A stretch of 64,000 nt of DNA, taken from assembly GCA_026399875.1 (NCBI GenBank), contig JAPLQF010000029.1, positions 1 through 64,000 of the forward strand, given 5' to 3'. Below are positions 7,004-15,345 of this stretch, piece after piece. Origin of the DNA: Burkholderiales bacterium. Its GTDB lineage: Bacteria; Pseudomonadota; Gammaproteobacteria; Burkholderiales; Burkholderiaceae_E. A model generated the notes under the pieces. That model saw only the letters and a program-made list of their open reading frames with translations. It searched no databases and was not told the DNA's origin. The position numbers and the translations under genes were made by a program. Numbering within the stretch: position 1 is the first letter of the stretch; the number at the start of each line of letters is the position of its first letter.

Positions 7004-8299
7004 TCACATCAAACCAAGGGCTTTAGGCAGCCAAAGCGTGATCGCCGGAAACGCCACCAGCACCGCCAGGCGCAGGATATCGGCATACAGAAAGGGCATC
7101 ACGCCCTTCCAGATCTGCCCGGTCGGCACATCGGGCAGCACGCTTCGCAAGACAAACACATTCATGCCGACAGGCGGACTGATCATGCCGATCTCGACCA
7201 CACAGACGATCAGAATGCCGAACCAGATCGGATCAAATCCGAGATGGGTGACCAGCGGAAAGAAGATCGGCACGGTCAGCAGAATCATCGAGAGCTCTTC
7301 CATCGCGGTGCCGAGAACCACATAGACCGCGCAGATCGCCACGATGACGAGAATCGGGTTGATCTGGAACTGCTCGACGAAGTCCTTGAGGTCTTGAGGC
7401 ATGGTGGTGAAATTCGCAAAGCTCGCGAAGATTGACGCACCGATCAGGATGGTGAAAAGCATCGCGCTCGTACGCGCCGACTGCACCAGGATGTCGACCA
7501 GCACCGGCACGGTCAGCGTGCCACGCGCCAGCGCAAAGAAAAACCCGCCCATCGCACCGATGCCGGCTGCCTCGGTCGGTGTGAACCAGCCGCCATACAT
7601 GCCGCCCATGACAATCCCGAAGAGCACCAGCACGCCCCAGATACTTCGCATTGCTTGCAGGCGCTGCGCCCAGCTCGAGCGCTCGCCGGGCGGACCAAGC
7701 TGCGGATTGCGGGCAGTGGCGATCGCGGCAGCGGCAATGTAAAAACCGGTGGCTAGCAACCCAGGCAATACACCGGCGGCAAAGAGCGCGCCGATGCTCT
7801 GCTCGGTCATGATCGCGTAGAGCACCATGATGACCGAGGGTGGAATCAGGATGCCGAGGGTGCCGCCGGCGGCAATCGAGCCTGCGGCAAAGGAGTCGCG
7901 GTAGTTGAAGCGGCGCATCTCGGGCATGGCCACGCGCGCCATGGTGGCGGTGGTGGCAATCGACGAACCGCAGATCGCACCAAAGCCTGCGCAAGCCGCA
8001 ATGGTCGACATCGCCAGGCCGCCGCGACGATGCCCGATGAAGGAATAGGCCGCGGCATACAGCTCACGCGACATGCCCGCCCGCGTCACGAAGTTGCCCA
8101 TCAGCACGAACAGCGGCACGACCGACAGGGTGTACTTGGCCACATCGAGAATTTCGGTGGTGCTCGCGGCCAGTGCTGCCGGCCACGACCTCACCAGACC
8201 AATGCCGATCAGGCCGACCAGGCCCATGCTGAAGGCGATCGGTACGCGCAAAGTCATCAGCGCGAACATGCCTGCAAAGCCGAGCAGCGCGGCGAGCAT
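7004..8299 (-). CDS. TRAP transporter large permease (DctM family)
   Basis: A 431-residue membrane protein with about eleven to twelve hydrophobic segments. It carries DctM hallmarks: an N-terminal RVPIAFSMGLVGLIG, the glycine/serine stretch ACAGFGAICGSSIATTATM, the re-entrant segment GGTLGILIPPSVIMVLYAIM, and a C-terminal ISPPVGMNVFVLRSV. The large TRAP subunit is the sodium-coupled channel that moves an organic acid delivered by the periplasmic binding protein. It is last in a three-gene leftward operon (binding protein, small permease, large permease), starting 18 bases after the small-subunit stop. Length is typical (425-435). Confidence 0.95.
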   Translation of the reverse strand: MLAALLGFAGMFALMTLRVPIAFSMGLVGLIGIGLVRSWPAALAASTTEILDVAKYTLSVVPLFVLMGNFVTRAGMSRELYAAAYSFIGHRRGGLAMSTIAACAGFGAICGSSIATTATMARVAMPEMRRFNYRDSFAAGSIAAGGTLGILIPPSVIMVLYAIMTEQSIGALFAAGVLPGLLATGFYIAAAAIATARNPQLGPPGERSSWAQRLQAMRSIWGVLVLFGIVMGGMYGGWFTPTEAAGIGAMGGFFFALARGTLTVPVLVDILVQSARTSAMLFTILIGASIFASFANFTTMPQDLKDFVEQFQINPILVIVAICAVYVVLGTAMEELSMILLTVPIFFPLVTHLGFDPIWFGILIVCVVEIGMISPPVGMNVFVLRSVLPDVPTGQIWKGVMPFLYADILRLAVLVAFPAITLWLPKALGLM

Positions 8300-8316
8300 T
8301 CAGTACCCCATGACGA

Positions 8317-8805
8317 TCAGACCGCGCCTGCGATCGGGTCGTCAGCCTGCTGTGCCGGCGGGCGAATCGCCAGAAACAGGTGCATCAGCGCAGTCAGCGC
8401 AAGCAGCGCACCGACCGCATACTGGAAGGGCGCCATCGGCCACAGAAACTGCGCCGTCGTGTCGCCATCGACGCCAGTCCGGGCCGCCCTGACGAACACA
8501 AGCCAGGAGGCACCTGCCACGAGCGCTGTGCAGATGAGGTTCGAGAGGGCGCCCTGCACAGCTTGCAGCCCTCGCGGCAAAAAGTGATCGAGCAGGTCGA
8601 AAATCACATGCTCGCCCCGCAGCGACGTCAGAGGGAGCCCGGCGAAAATCAGCCCGAGCATCAGCAACTCGGTGACCTCAAGACTGCCGGGCAGAGAGTG
8701 ATCGAGCAGCTTGCGCCCGAGCACATCGACAAAGGTCAGCAGCATCATCCCGAAAAGGCAGCCTGCGGCCAGCCATCCAAGCACTTTTTCAAGTGTGCGG
8801 ATCAC
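8317..8805 (-). CDS. TRAP transporter small permease (DctQ family)
   Basis: I place the start at the GTG at 8805 (VIRTLEKVLGWLAAG), giving 162 residues, usual for DctQ. The open frame extends further upstream but overlaps the binding-protein gene and has no membrane character. Four hydrophobic helices are visible, with the family pattern LTFVDVLGRKLLDHSLPGS followed by EVTELLMLGLIFAGLP. DctQ pairs with DctM and helps dock the substrate-binding protein. Ribosome binding site is not obvious, so an alternative start is possible. Confidence 0.85.
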   Translation of the reverse strand: MIRTLEKVLGWLAAGCLFGMMLLTFVDVLGRKLLDHSLPGSLEVTELLMLGLIFAGLPLTSLRGEHVIFDLLDHFLPRGLQAVQGALSNLICTALVAGASWLVFVRAARTGVDGDTTAQFLWPMAPFQYAVGALLALTALMHLFLAIRPPAQQADDPIAGAV

Positions 8806-8863
8806 GGCGAGACGGGACGCAGGCGAGACAGTCGATCGGGCAGAAACTAGGCAGTCAGCGCGA

Positions 8864-9877
8864 TTACTGCTTGGCGATTTCGGCGCGGTATTCCTTGATG
8901 ATCTGCTCAGGATTCGCAAGCCCCTTGGCCTTGGCGTCGGCAATCCACTTTGCTTCGAGGCTCGATGTCTTGGCCTTGACCTCGTCGACAAATGCTTTCG
9001 GCGCAGACTGCATCACCACGCCGCTGGATTGCATGAAGGCATTGCCCCGGCGGTCGGCTGAATCCCAGCCTCGGCCGAACTGACGCGCAGCCGTCTCACC
9101 CGACAGCTTCATGATCGCGTCCTGGTCGGCTTTGGCGATCTTGTTCCAGGTAGCCTCGTTCATGACGAAGGCAAAGCTGGTGTTGTAAAGACCGCCGGGA
9201 AAGGTCGTCTTGTAGCGCACCAGCTTTTCGAGCTTGAAGGACTCGATCGACTCAGCCGGAAAGAACACGCCATCCATCACACCCGAAGACATCAGCTCGT
9301 AGGATTCGGGAGCCGGCTTGAGCGTGACATTGACACCCATCGCCTTGCCAACTTCATTGACCATGCCACCGCCGACCCGGAACTTCAGGCCCTGCATGTC
9401 AGCCAGCGAATTGATCGGCCGTTTCGAGTTATAGACGATGCCCGGGCCATGCGTGAAAACCGCCAGCACTTTCAGACCTTTGTGCTCGCCCAGTTTGGCA
9501 AGCGACTTGTCGTAAATGCGCTGGTAGGCCACCGAGGTGGCTTCTGCAGAATCTCCCATGAAGGGCAACTCGACCACCTGCGTGGAGACATAACGACCCG
9601 GGGTGTAGCCATGCACGCTGTAAGACACATCGGCCAGTCCGTCGCGAACCGCATCGAAGGTGGCAGGCGGCGCCACTACCGGCTTGGGCAGAATGTTGCA
9701 CTTCACGCGGGAAGCGGTTGCGGCGGTCACGTCATCGCACCATTTCGCCTGTGACTGCGACAGCGTGTGATTGGGACCGAGCCAGCTCGACACCGTGAGA
9801 ACCACCTGTGCGCTGGCAGCGCCATGCAAGGCCATCAGGCCGGCGCCGGCAACGAAGGAGAAAAGCGTCTTTTTCAT
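8864..9877 (-). CDS. TRAP transporter substrate-binding protein (DctP family)
   Basis: A 337-residue precursor with a signal peptide MKKTLFSFVAGAGLMALHG cleaved after ASAQ or nearby, followed by VVLTVSSWLGPNHTLSQSQ, the usual beginning of DctP receptors for organic acids. The signature segment (LKFRVGGGMVNEVGKAMG) corresponds to the family's R-containing carboxylate-binding region. C-terminal ends in IIKEYRAEIAKQ. It captures a carboxylate in the periplasm for the DctQM permease encoded next. The substrate cannot be told from sequence. First gene of the operon. Confidence 0.95.
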   Translation of the reverse strand: MKKTLFSFVAGAGLMALHGAASAQVVLTVSSWLGPNHTLSQSQAKWCDDVTAATASRVKCNILPKPVVAPPATFDAVRDGLADVSYSVHGYTPGRYVSTQVVELPFMGDSAEATSVAYQRIYDKSLAKLGEHKGLKVLAVFTHGPGIVYNSKRPINSLADMQGLKFRVGGGMVNEVGKAMGVNVTLKPAPESYELMSSGVMDGVFFPAESIESFKLEKLVRYKTTFPGGLYNTSFAFVMNEATWNKIAKADQDAIMKLSGETAARQFGRGWDSADRRGNAFMQSSGVVMQSAPKAFVDEVKAKTSSLEAKWIADAKAKGLANPEQIIKEYRAEIAKQ

Positions 9878-9971
9878 CGCGAGCCTTCAGGAAATTGAAT
9901 GATGGTGAAGCCTGAAAGTTTACAGGAGGCCAAAAAGAATAAAGGGCGCAGGTTCACGGGGGCCGAAAAAG

Positions 9972-9997
9972 AAAAGGCGCACGTTACCGTGCGCCCT
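9972..9997 (-). terminator. Terminator after the cbiX/lpt operon
   Basis: ggcgcacg (9976-9983) and cgtgcgcc (9988-9995) form an 8-bp perfect stem with loop ttac. Read leftward it is followed by TTTTCTTTTT, giving a rho-independent terminator ~100 bases after the chelatase-like gene. A second small hairpin ggcagc-gtt-gctgcc sits at 10003-10017. Confidence 0.75.
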
Positions 9998-10093
9998 GAA
10001 TTGGCAGCGTTGCTGCCTCTCCTCCTCCTCAATAATTCTTTTCAGAATGACATTCTGCATTCCGAACGGTGGCAGATCCTAACGAAACCGCCG

Positions 10094-10504
10094 TCATCCG
10101 TCCACCGGTTTTTTTGCAGCCTGCAAAGCGCCGACGCAAACGCCGGCCATGGCGTCAATCACCGACAAATGGCTGCCGAGCGCCGGCTCGACCGTCATCC
10201 GAAGACCGGGATGGCGCACGGCGATCGCGGCAAGTCGGTCGGGAAGATCGCGCAGCACGTGACCGCCGGCTGCGAGAAACACCGGCGCCACCACGATCGT
10301 GCGAACGCCCTGCGCAACCAGAACATCAACAGCCGCCGACAGATCGGGACTCATGAACTCGAGATAGGCCAACTGCAGCGGCAACTCGGGGGCTAGAGCG
10401 CCAATTCGATCGGCGACTGCCTTCATGGTGTCGGCCCAGCGCGGATCTCTCGCACCATGACCGAAAAGAATCAGCCCCTTCACCTCAAGATTGTCTGCAC
10501 TCAT
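10094..10504 (-). CDS. cbiX: CbiX/SirB-like chelatase family protein
   Basis: A 136-residue protein starting MSADNLEVKGLILFGHGARD. The FGHGARDPRW motif holds the catalytic/metal-binding histidine of single-domain sirohydrochlorin cobalto/ferrochelatases, and FLAAGGHVLRDLP supplies the second histidine. Such short CbiX proteins insert Co2+ or Fe2+ into sirohydrochlorin in cobalamin or siroheme synthesis; stand-alone members are often of uncertain role. The ATG overlaps the lptG stop (ATGA), so it is translationally coupled to the LPS-export genes, a functionally odd neighbour. Confidence 0.85.
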   Translation of the reverse strand: MSADNLEVKGLILFGHGARDPRWADTMKAVADRIGALAPELPLQLAYLEFMSPDLSAAVDVLVAQGVRTIVVAPVFLAAGGHVLRDLPDRLAAIAVRHPGLRMTVEPALGSHLSVIDAMAGVCVGALQAAKKPVDG

Positions 10505-11634
10505 CGCATTCGCCCGACCCAGCCGAGCATCGCCAGCGCAAGCGCGAATGCCACAAGGCTGGGAATGCTGACTGACACCCAGGCAGGCCAAGTGTTCAGC
10601 AGACCAAGGTGAGAAAAGAGACCGTTCATGAAATGAAAGACCACGCCCAGCATGATGCCGGAAAACACCTTGTAGCCGATGCTGCCGGCCCTGACCTGCA
10701 AGTAACCGAAGGGCAATGCGAGCGTCATCATGACCAGCACAGCCATCGGATAGATGATTTTTTTCCAGAGTGCGATTTCGTAGCGTTGAGCATTCTGGCG
10801 ATTCTCATGGAGATGCTGGGTGTACTGAATCAGCCCGACCAACGACATTCGCTCGGGCTCGACCATCGCGACGCGAACGATGTCAGGACCCATCTCGGAA
10901 GGCCACAGACGCGATGATTCACGGATCACCTTCGACTCGAGTGTCCGCAGGCCATCTGCGCTGCGCCCCTCGATGAATCGAGTCTCTTCGATGCCGGAAA
11001 TCTGCCACCCCGACTTGCCGTCATAAACCGCGCGGCTGGCGCGAATCACAGAGCGAAGCGCGAAAGAGGCGTCGAACTCGAAAATCTGCAAACGCTCGAG
11101 CGAGGCATCGGGCAGGATTTCACCGATATTCACGAAGCGCAGATACTCGGGGTCGCCGGCCGCATTGCGAACAGTGTCCTTGATCCACATACCGGAGCGA
11201 AACTGGGAGCTGACCCGTCCGCCTGTGGCAGTCAGACGAATGCTTTGTGCCAGCCGCTCGGCGGGCGGCGCGACCACCTCTCCAAAAAAAGCGGTGACCA
11301 ACGCGAAAATGATGCCCGCCACCATCACACCGCGCAGGGCAATCTTGCGGCCCATGCCGGCGGCCCTCATCGCGGTAAATTCCGAATGCGAGGCGAATTG
11401 CGCCAATGCATAGATGGCGCCGATCAGCGCGGCAATCGGCATGATTTCGTAGACATGGCTTGGCAGGGTCAGCAGGACAAAAGCAATCGCATGCTGGATG
11501 CGATAGCCGCCTCGCCCAAGTTCATCGAGTTCGCCGACAAGATCGAAAAATGCGAACAGGCCAAGAAAACCGAAGAGCACGAAGAGCACGCCAAGGCTGA
11601 TCTCGCGTGCCAGATAGCGGCCGACCAGTGTCAC
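10501..11634 (-). CDS. lptG: LPS export ABC transporter permease LptG
   Basis: A GTG at 11634 overlaps the lptF stop (GTGA) and gives 377 residues beginning VTLVGRYLAREISLGVLFVL. The YrbG/LptG pattern is clear: three N-terminal helices, a periplasmic beta-jellyroll of ~190 residues (EFTAMRAAGMGRKIALRG precedes it), and three C-terminal helices with LALPFGYLQVRAGSIGYKVF. With LptF and LptB it extracts lipopolysaccharide from the inner membrane and passes it to LptC/LptA. An upstream in-frame start would overlap lptF by 90 bases and is unnecessary. Confidence 0.95.
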   Translation of the reverse strand: MTLVGRYLAREISLGVLFVLFGFLGLFAFFDLVGELDELGRGGYRIQHAIAFVLLTLPSHVYEIMPIAALIGAIYALAQFASHSEFTAMRAAGMGRKIALRGVMVAGIIFALVTAFFGEVVAPPAERLAQSIRLTATGGRVSSQFRSGMWIKDTVRNAAGDPEYLRFVNIGEILPDASLERLQIFEFDASFALRSVIRASRAVYDGKSGWQISGIEETRFIEGRSADGLRTLESKVIRESSRLWPSEMGPDIVRVAMVEPERMSLVGLIQYTQHLHENRQNAQRYEIALWKKIIYPMAVLVMMTLALPFGYLQVRAGSIGYKVFSGIMLGVVFHFMNGLFSHLGLLNTWPAWVSVSIPSLVAFALALAMLGWVGRMR

Positions 11635-12785
11635 GGTGCAGACCCCGCAGCGGGGGCGGACGGCTTGCCGGATGAGGCTCGCGCTGATCGCAACGAGGAC
11701 AGGCTCGGCAGCCAGGCAGGCCATAAACGGACAAGCGTCATTCGACGCCAGAAGAGAAATCCCGCGATTGCCAGCACCGCCGCATGCGTGACGAACAGTG
11801 CCAGGGCAAATGAGATACGCCCTTGTGCCACCCAGACCTGCATCAGACCGGTCACGTTGCTGTAGATGACATAGATCAGCACTGCAAGGATGATGTTCAC
11901 CGACTGCCCGACCCGAGGATTGACGAAGGCCAGTGGAATTGCCAGCAGCGTCAGTGTGACCCCCGACAGCGGCAGGCCAACCCGCCAGATCAGTTCTCCA
12001 AGATGCGACGGTGTCGGATCCGCGATGAGCGCCATGGTCGACATCAGCCGGTTGGACGCATCGGCCTTGGCAGTGCCGCCACCATCGAGCCGCAGGCCAT
12101 AGCGCTCGAACTCCATCAGCCGATACTCATTGCCGCCCCACAGACCATCCCACCGATGACCATCCTCGAGAATCAGAAATCGCTGCGAATCACCTTGCAC
12201 CTCCACCCTCCCGCCGGTTGAGGCGACCACGGTCAGCCGACCGTCGATGAACTGGGTGACGAAAACATTGCGCACCTGCATCTGGTCGGGGCTGATCGAC
12301 TCCACGAAGAAAACCCGGTTGCTGCCAGCCGATTCACGAAACTGGCCGGGAGCCACCCGCGAGACGTCTTCGCGTTGCTCGAATCGGCGCTGATAGATAT
12401 CGGCCTGCTGACTCGCCCAAGGCCCTACAAAAAGGCCCACCACCGCGATCAGGCCAAGGAACGGCGCGGCAAAGCGAAACACAGGATTGATCCAGGCGGT
12501 CAGCGACTGGCCGCTGGCAAACCAGATGACCATCTCGGAGTCGCGATAGGACCGCGACAGTGCCACCAGCACTGTCATGTAGACCGTGAGGATCAGCAGC
12601 ACCGGAATGTAGTTGACCGCCGCAAACGCGATCAGTGGCAACACGTCGGCAGTAGCCACCAGATTGGAAGCCGCCCGCCCGAGCAGGCGGATCAGCGTGG
12701 TGGTCACCATGATCGTGAAGAGCGTTGCGAAGACAGCGCCCGCCAGGTTGATCAGGTCACGACGAAGTGCCTGTTTGAAGAGCAT
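11631..12785 (-). CDS. lptF: LPS export ABC transporter permease LptF
   Basis: The ATG at 12785 (MLFKQALRRDLINLAGAVF) gives 384 residues, normal for LptF; the 16 extra codons upstream overlap the promoter. It has the F-type opening helix LINLAGAVFATLFTIMVTTT, the coupling segment SRSYRDSEMVIWFASGQSL that contacts LptB, a large periplasmic domain, and C-terminal helices (LLAIPLAFVNPRVGQSVNI). Partner of LptG. The tail after the last helix is rich in Ser/Ala/Arg and probably disordered. Divergent from pepA, the usual arrangement in proteobacteria. Confidence 0.95.
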   Translation of the reverse strand: MLFKQALRRDLINLAGAVFATLFTIMVTTTLIRLLGRAASNLVATADVLPLIAFAAVNYIPVLLILTVYMTVLVALSRSYRDSEMVIWFASGQSLTAWINPVFRFAAPFLGLIAVVGLFVGPWASQQADIYQRRFEQREDVSRVAPGQFRESAGSNRVFFVESISPDQMQVRNVFVTQFIDGRLTVVASTGGRVEVQGDSQRFLILEDGHRWDGLWGGNEYRLMEFERYGLRLDGGGTAKADASNRLMSTMALIADPTPSHLGELIWRVGLPLSGVTLTLLAIPLAFVNPRVGQSVNIILAVLIYVIYSNVTGLMQVWVAQGRISFALALFVTHAAVLAIAGFLFWRRMTLVRLWPAWLPSLSSLRSARASSGKPSAPAAGSAP

Positions 12786-12806
12786 CGTCGGCTGGAAAGG
12801 CTCGCA

Positions 12807-12812
12807 TATAAT
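12807..12812. promoter_or_regulatory. -10 box in the lptF/pepA divergent region
   Basis: TATAAT is a perfect -10 hexamer for pepA, 41 bases before its ATG. Because the sequence is tataatcgat, the opposite strand reads ATTATA and may serve lptF. No clear -35 was found for either direction. Confidence 0.5.
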
Positions 12813-12853
12813 CGATCGGTTAGGCCCCGACAAATCGCCCAGGAACCACCTCG

Positions 12854-14332
12854 ATGCAATTTAGCACAAAGACCACCGCGCCCGAGAAGACCCGCACCGG
12901 ATGCGCCATCATCCCGGTCCTCGGCGGCAAGCCGGCCGCATCGGGCACAGCCATCGATGCCGCCAGTGGCGGCGCGCTCGCCGCAGCCATTGCCCGGGGC
13001 GACCTTGCCGCCAAGGCGGGCTCGACCCTGCTGATCGGACTCTCAGGGGTCATCGAGCGGGTGTTGCTGGTCTCTCTCGGCGATAGCGGGCCGATCACCG
13101 AAAAAGCCTTTACCGACGCGGCGCGTTCGGCGCTGCGCAGCTTGCAGACCACCGGCGCGCGCGATGCGGTCTCGTGGCTGGGTGAGGCAGAAGTCATCGA
13201 CCGCGGTGCAGGCTGGAAGGCACGCACACAGGCGCTGCTTGCCCGCGATCTGGCCTACCGCTTCGACACCATGAAGAGCAAACCCGATCCCGCGCCACGC
13301 GGTCCGGGCTCGCTGGCAATCGGCTGCGGGCGCACCGATGTCAGCGCCATCAACACCGCGCTGAAGCTGGCCACCGCCCTGTCCGATGGCACCGACCTGG
13401 CTCGCGACCTCGGCAATCTTCCCGGTAACGTCTGCACACCGGCATACCTCGCCGACACCGCGCGCAAACTCGGCAAACAGTTCGGCCTGAAGGTCGAAGT
13501 GCTCGAGCGCAAGCAGATGGAAAGCCTCAAGATGGGCTCGCTGCTGGCGGTCGCCCAGGGCTCCGATCTGCCGCCGAAGTTCATCGTGATCCGCTATGAA
13601 GGAGGCGCCGCAAAAGCGGCCCCGATCGTGCTGGTCGGCAAGGGCATTACTTTCGACACTGGCGGCATTTCGCTCAAGCCAGCCCCCGAGATGGACGAAA
13701 TGAAGTTCGACATGTGCGGCGCAGCCTCGGTACTTGGCACGATGCGCGCGATTGCCGGGATCGGTCCGCGGGTCAATCTGATCGGGGTGATCCCGGCCTG
13801 TGAAAACATGCCCTCGGGCCGGGCAACCCGCCCTGGTGATGTCGTGACCAGCATGTCCGGACAGACCATCGAAATCCTGAACACCGACGCCGAAGGTCGA
13901 CTGATCCTGTGCGATGCGCTCACCTATGTCGAGCGGTTCAAACCGGCGGCGGTCATCGATATCGCCACGCTCACCGGCGCCTGCGTGGTCGCCCTGGGCA
14001 ACCATCACAGTGGTCTTTTCACCCGCAGCGACACGCTTGCCAGCGAGCTTGCCGGGTGCGGACGCGAGGCCGGCGACACTTGCTGGCGCATGCCGATCGA
14101 TGACGAATATCAGGAAGGCCTGAAGTCCAACTTTGCTGACATGGGCAACGTCGGTGGTCGCGCCGGCGGCGCAATAACCGCAGCCTGTTTCCTGTCGCGC
14201 TTTACCAAATCCTACGAATGGGCGCACCTCGATATCGCCGGAACGGCCTGGAAAAGTGGGGCGCAAAAAGGGGCCAGCGGACGGCCGGTGGGTCTGCTGA
14301 CGCAGTTTGTACTCGCACGCGCAGCGTCCTGA
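12854..14332 (+). CDS. pepA: Leucyl aminopeptidase (M17)
   Basis: A 492-residue cytosolic aminopeptidase. The C-terminal catalytic domain carries the M17 signature [10 protein letters not shown] at residues 343-352 and the metal/catalytic lysine in [11 protein letters not shown] (K263), with the following [10 protein letters not shown] segment supplying further zinc ligands. The N-terminal ~170 residues form the P-loop-like domain typical of PepA, which in some bacteria also binds DNA at carAB or Xer sites. It removes N-terminal residues from peptides using two metal ions. Next gene holC follows 64 bases later. Confidence 0.95.
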   Translation: MQFSTKTTAPEKTRTGCAIIPVLGGKPAASGTAIDAASGGALAAAIARGDLAAKAGSTLLIGLSGVIERVLLVSLGDSGPITEKAFTDAARSALRSLQTTGARDAVSWLGEAEVIDRGAGWKARTQALLARDLAYRFDTMKSKPDPAPRGPGSLAIGCGRTDVSAINTALKLATALSDGTDLARDLGNLPGNVCTPAYLADTARKLGKQFGLKVEVLERKQMESLKMGSLLAVAQGSDLPPKFIVIRYEGGAAKAAPIVLVGKGITFDTGGISLKPAPEMDEMKFDMCGAASVLGTMRAIAGIGPRVNLIGVIPACENMPSGRATRPGDVVTSMSGQTIEILNTDAEGRLILCDALTYVERFKPAAVIDIATLTGACVVALGNHHSGLFTRSDTLASELAGCGREAGDTCWRMPIDDEYQEGLKSNFADMGNVGGRAGGAITAACFLSRFTKSYEWAHLDIAGTAWKSGAQKGASGRPVGLLTQFVLARAAS

Positions 14333-14396
14333 AAGCGGCACTCGCGTGCGCATCAGGCGCTGAGCCGCAGTCGGGCATCGGTCAGAGCATTTCAGG

Positions 14397-14840
14397 GTGG
14401 CGGCATTGACCCGAGTCGATTTCCATTTCAATGCTTCAGACAAGCTGCTCTATGGCTGCCGACTGGTGCGCAAGATCTATCGGACCGGCCAGCGGGTATT
14501 GGTCTGCGCCGACGACCCGGCGATGCTGAGCGCCTTTGATGAGGCATTATGGTCATTCAGCGCCACAGATTTCATTCCGCACGTCATGACCGGTGACCCG
14601 CTCGAGGCCGAAACGCCGGTGCTGCTCGGCACCACCGCCGATCAGGCGTCATGCCACGAAGTGCTGGTCAACCTGGGGCAGACCACACCCACCGGATTTG
14701 CCCGCTTCGAGAGGCTGATCGAAGTGGTTGGTCTCGATCAGGCCGATCGTGAGCCAGGGCGCGAACGCTGGCGCTTCTACCGTGACCGGGGTTATCAGGT
14801 CACCACTCACGATATCGCAGCGCTCGAGGCAAAACGCTGA
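14397..14840 (+). CDS. holC: DNA polymerase III chi subunit
   Basis: About 144-147 residues; TRVDFHFNASDKLLYGCRLV opens the chi fold and LVNLGQTTPTGFARFERLIE is the conserved region that contacts psi and the single-strand-binding protein tail. Two starts compete: GTG at 14397 and TTG at 14406, the latter with AGGGTGG seven to eight bases upstream, which I find more convincing. Chi links the clamp loader to SSB at the replication fork. pepA-holC-valS is a standard proteobacterial order. Confidence 0.9.
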   Translation: MAALTRVDFHFNASDKLLYGCRLVRKIYRTGQRVLVCADDPAMLSAFDEALWSFSATDFIPHVMTGDPLEAETPVLLGTTADQASCHEVLVNLGQTTPTGFARFERLIEVVGLDQADREPGRERWRFYRDRGYQVTTHDIAALEAKR

Positions 14841-14892
14841 TCTCGCTCGCCCCTTGTCTCCGACTCACCCCCCTCCCCCAGAGACCGCCCTC

Positions 14893-15255
14893 ATGAGCAA
14901 TCCCGGCAGTGCCCCCCCGAAACCCGGCGGCGAAGCGATTCCGATGCTGACCGAGATCGTCGAGGTGCCGGCCTACTCTGCCGAAAATCTTCCCGCGACC
15001 TTGCGAGACATCAACTGGGACGAGGTCGCGGCACGGGTTCGCAGGCAGGTCAGCGAACATCTGGCCGATCGTATCGGTGCGATCCTCGACCTCGAACTGA
15101 ACAAAGCCCTGCAGGCAGCACTGGGGCCTGCGGTCGACACGATCTCGCGCACGCTGCACGAGTCGCTGCGCCAACGCATGCAGGCCGCAATCGACGAGGC
15201 GGTATCGCTCGAGATCGCCAGAGTCCGTATGAAGAAACCGGATGCAGGTTCCTGA
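14893..15255 (+). CDS. Conserved hypothetical protein between holC and valS
   Basis: A 120-residue acidic protein from ATG 14893 (MSNPGSAPPKPGGEAIPML). The N-terminal 30 residues are proline-rich and likely disordered (EIVEVPAYSAENLP is a short conserved-looking strip), followed by two amphipathic helices (VRRQVSEHLADRIGAILDLE and LHESLRQRMQAAIDEAVSLE). A similar small helical protein is known at this position in Burkholderiales (DUF2486-like by my recollection); assignment to that family is tentative. Function unknown. No signal peptide. Confidence 0.75.
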   Translation: MSNPGSAPPKPGGEAIPMLTEIVEVPAYSAENLPATLRDINWDEVAARVRRQVSEHLADRIGAILDLELNKALQAALGPAVDTISRTLHESLRQRMQAAIDEAVSLEIARVRMKKPDAGS

Positions 15256-15300
15256 GCGGTATCAGCCTGCTCGCGGCGCGTCCCGGATTGCCGTGTCTCC

Positions 15301-15306
15301 TATAAT
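15301..15306 (+). promoter_or_regulatory. -10 box upstream of valS
   Basis: A perfect TATAAT lies 39 bases before the valS ATG; no convincing -35 hexamer is found at 16-18 bases upstream. Confidence 0.5.
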
Positions 15307-15345
15307 GCCGCTCCTTTCGCCGCCTAATTTGCAGGTTCCCATCCG

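Noticed and set aside
9899..10396. Rightward frame MMVKPESLQEAKKNKG... through a terminator and the chelatase gene
   Set aside because: It crosses the hairpin at 9976-9995 and the antisense of cbiX; no ribosome site or domain.
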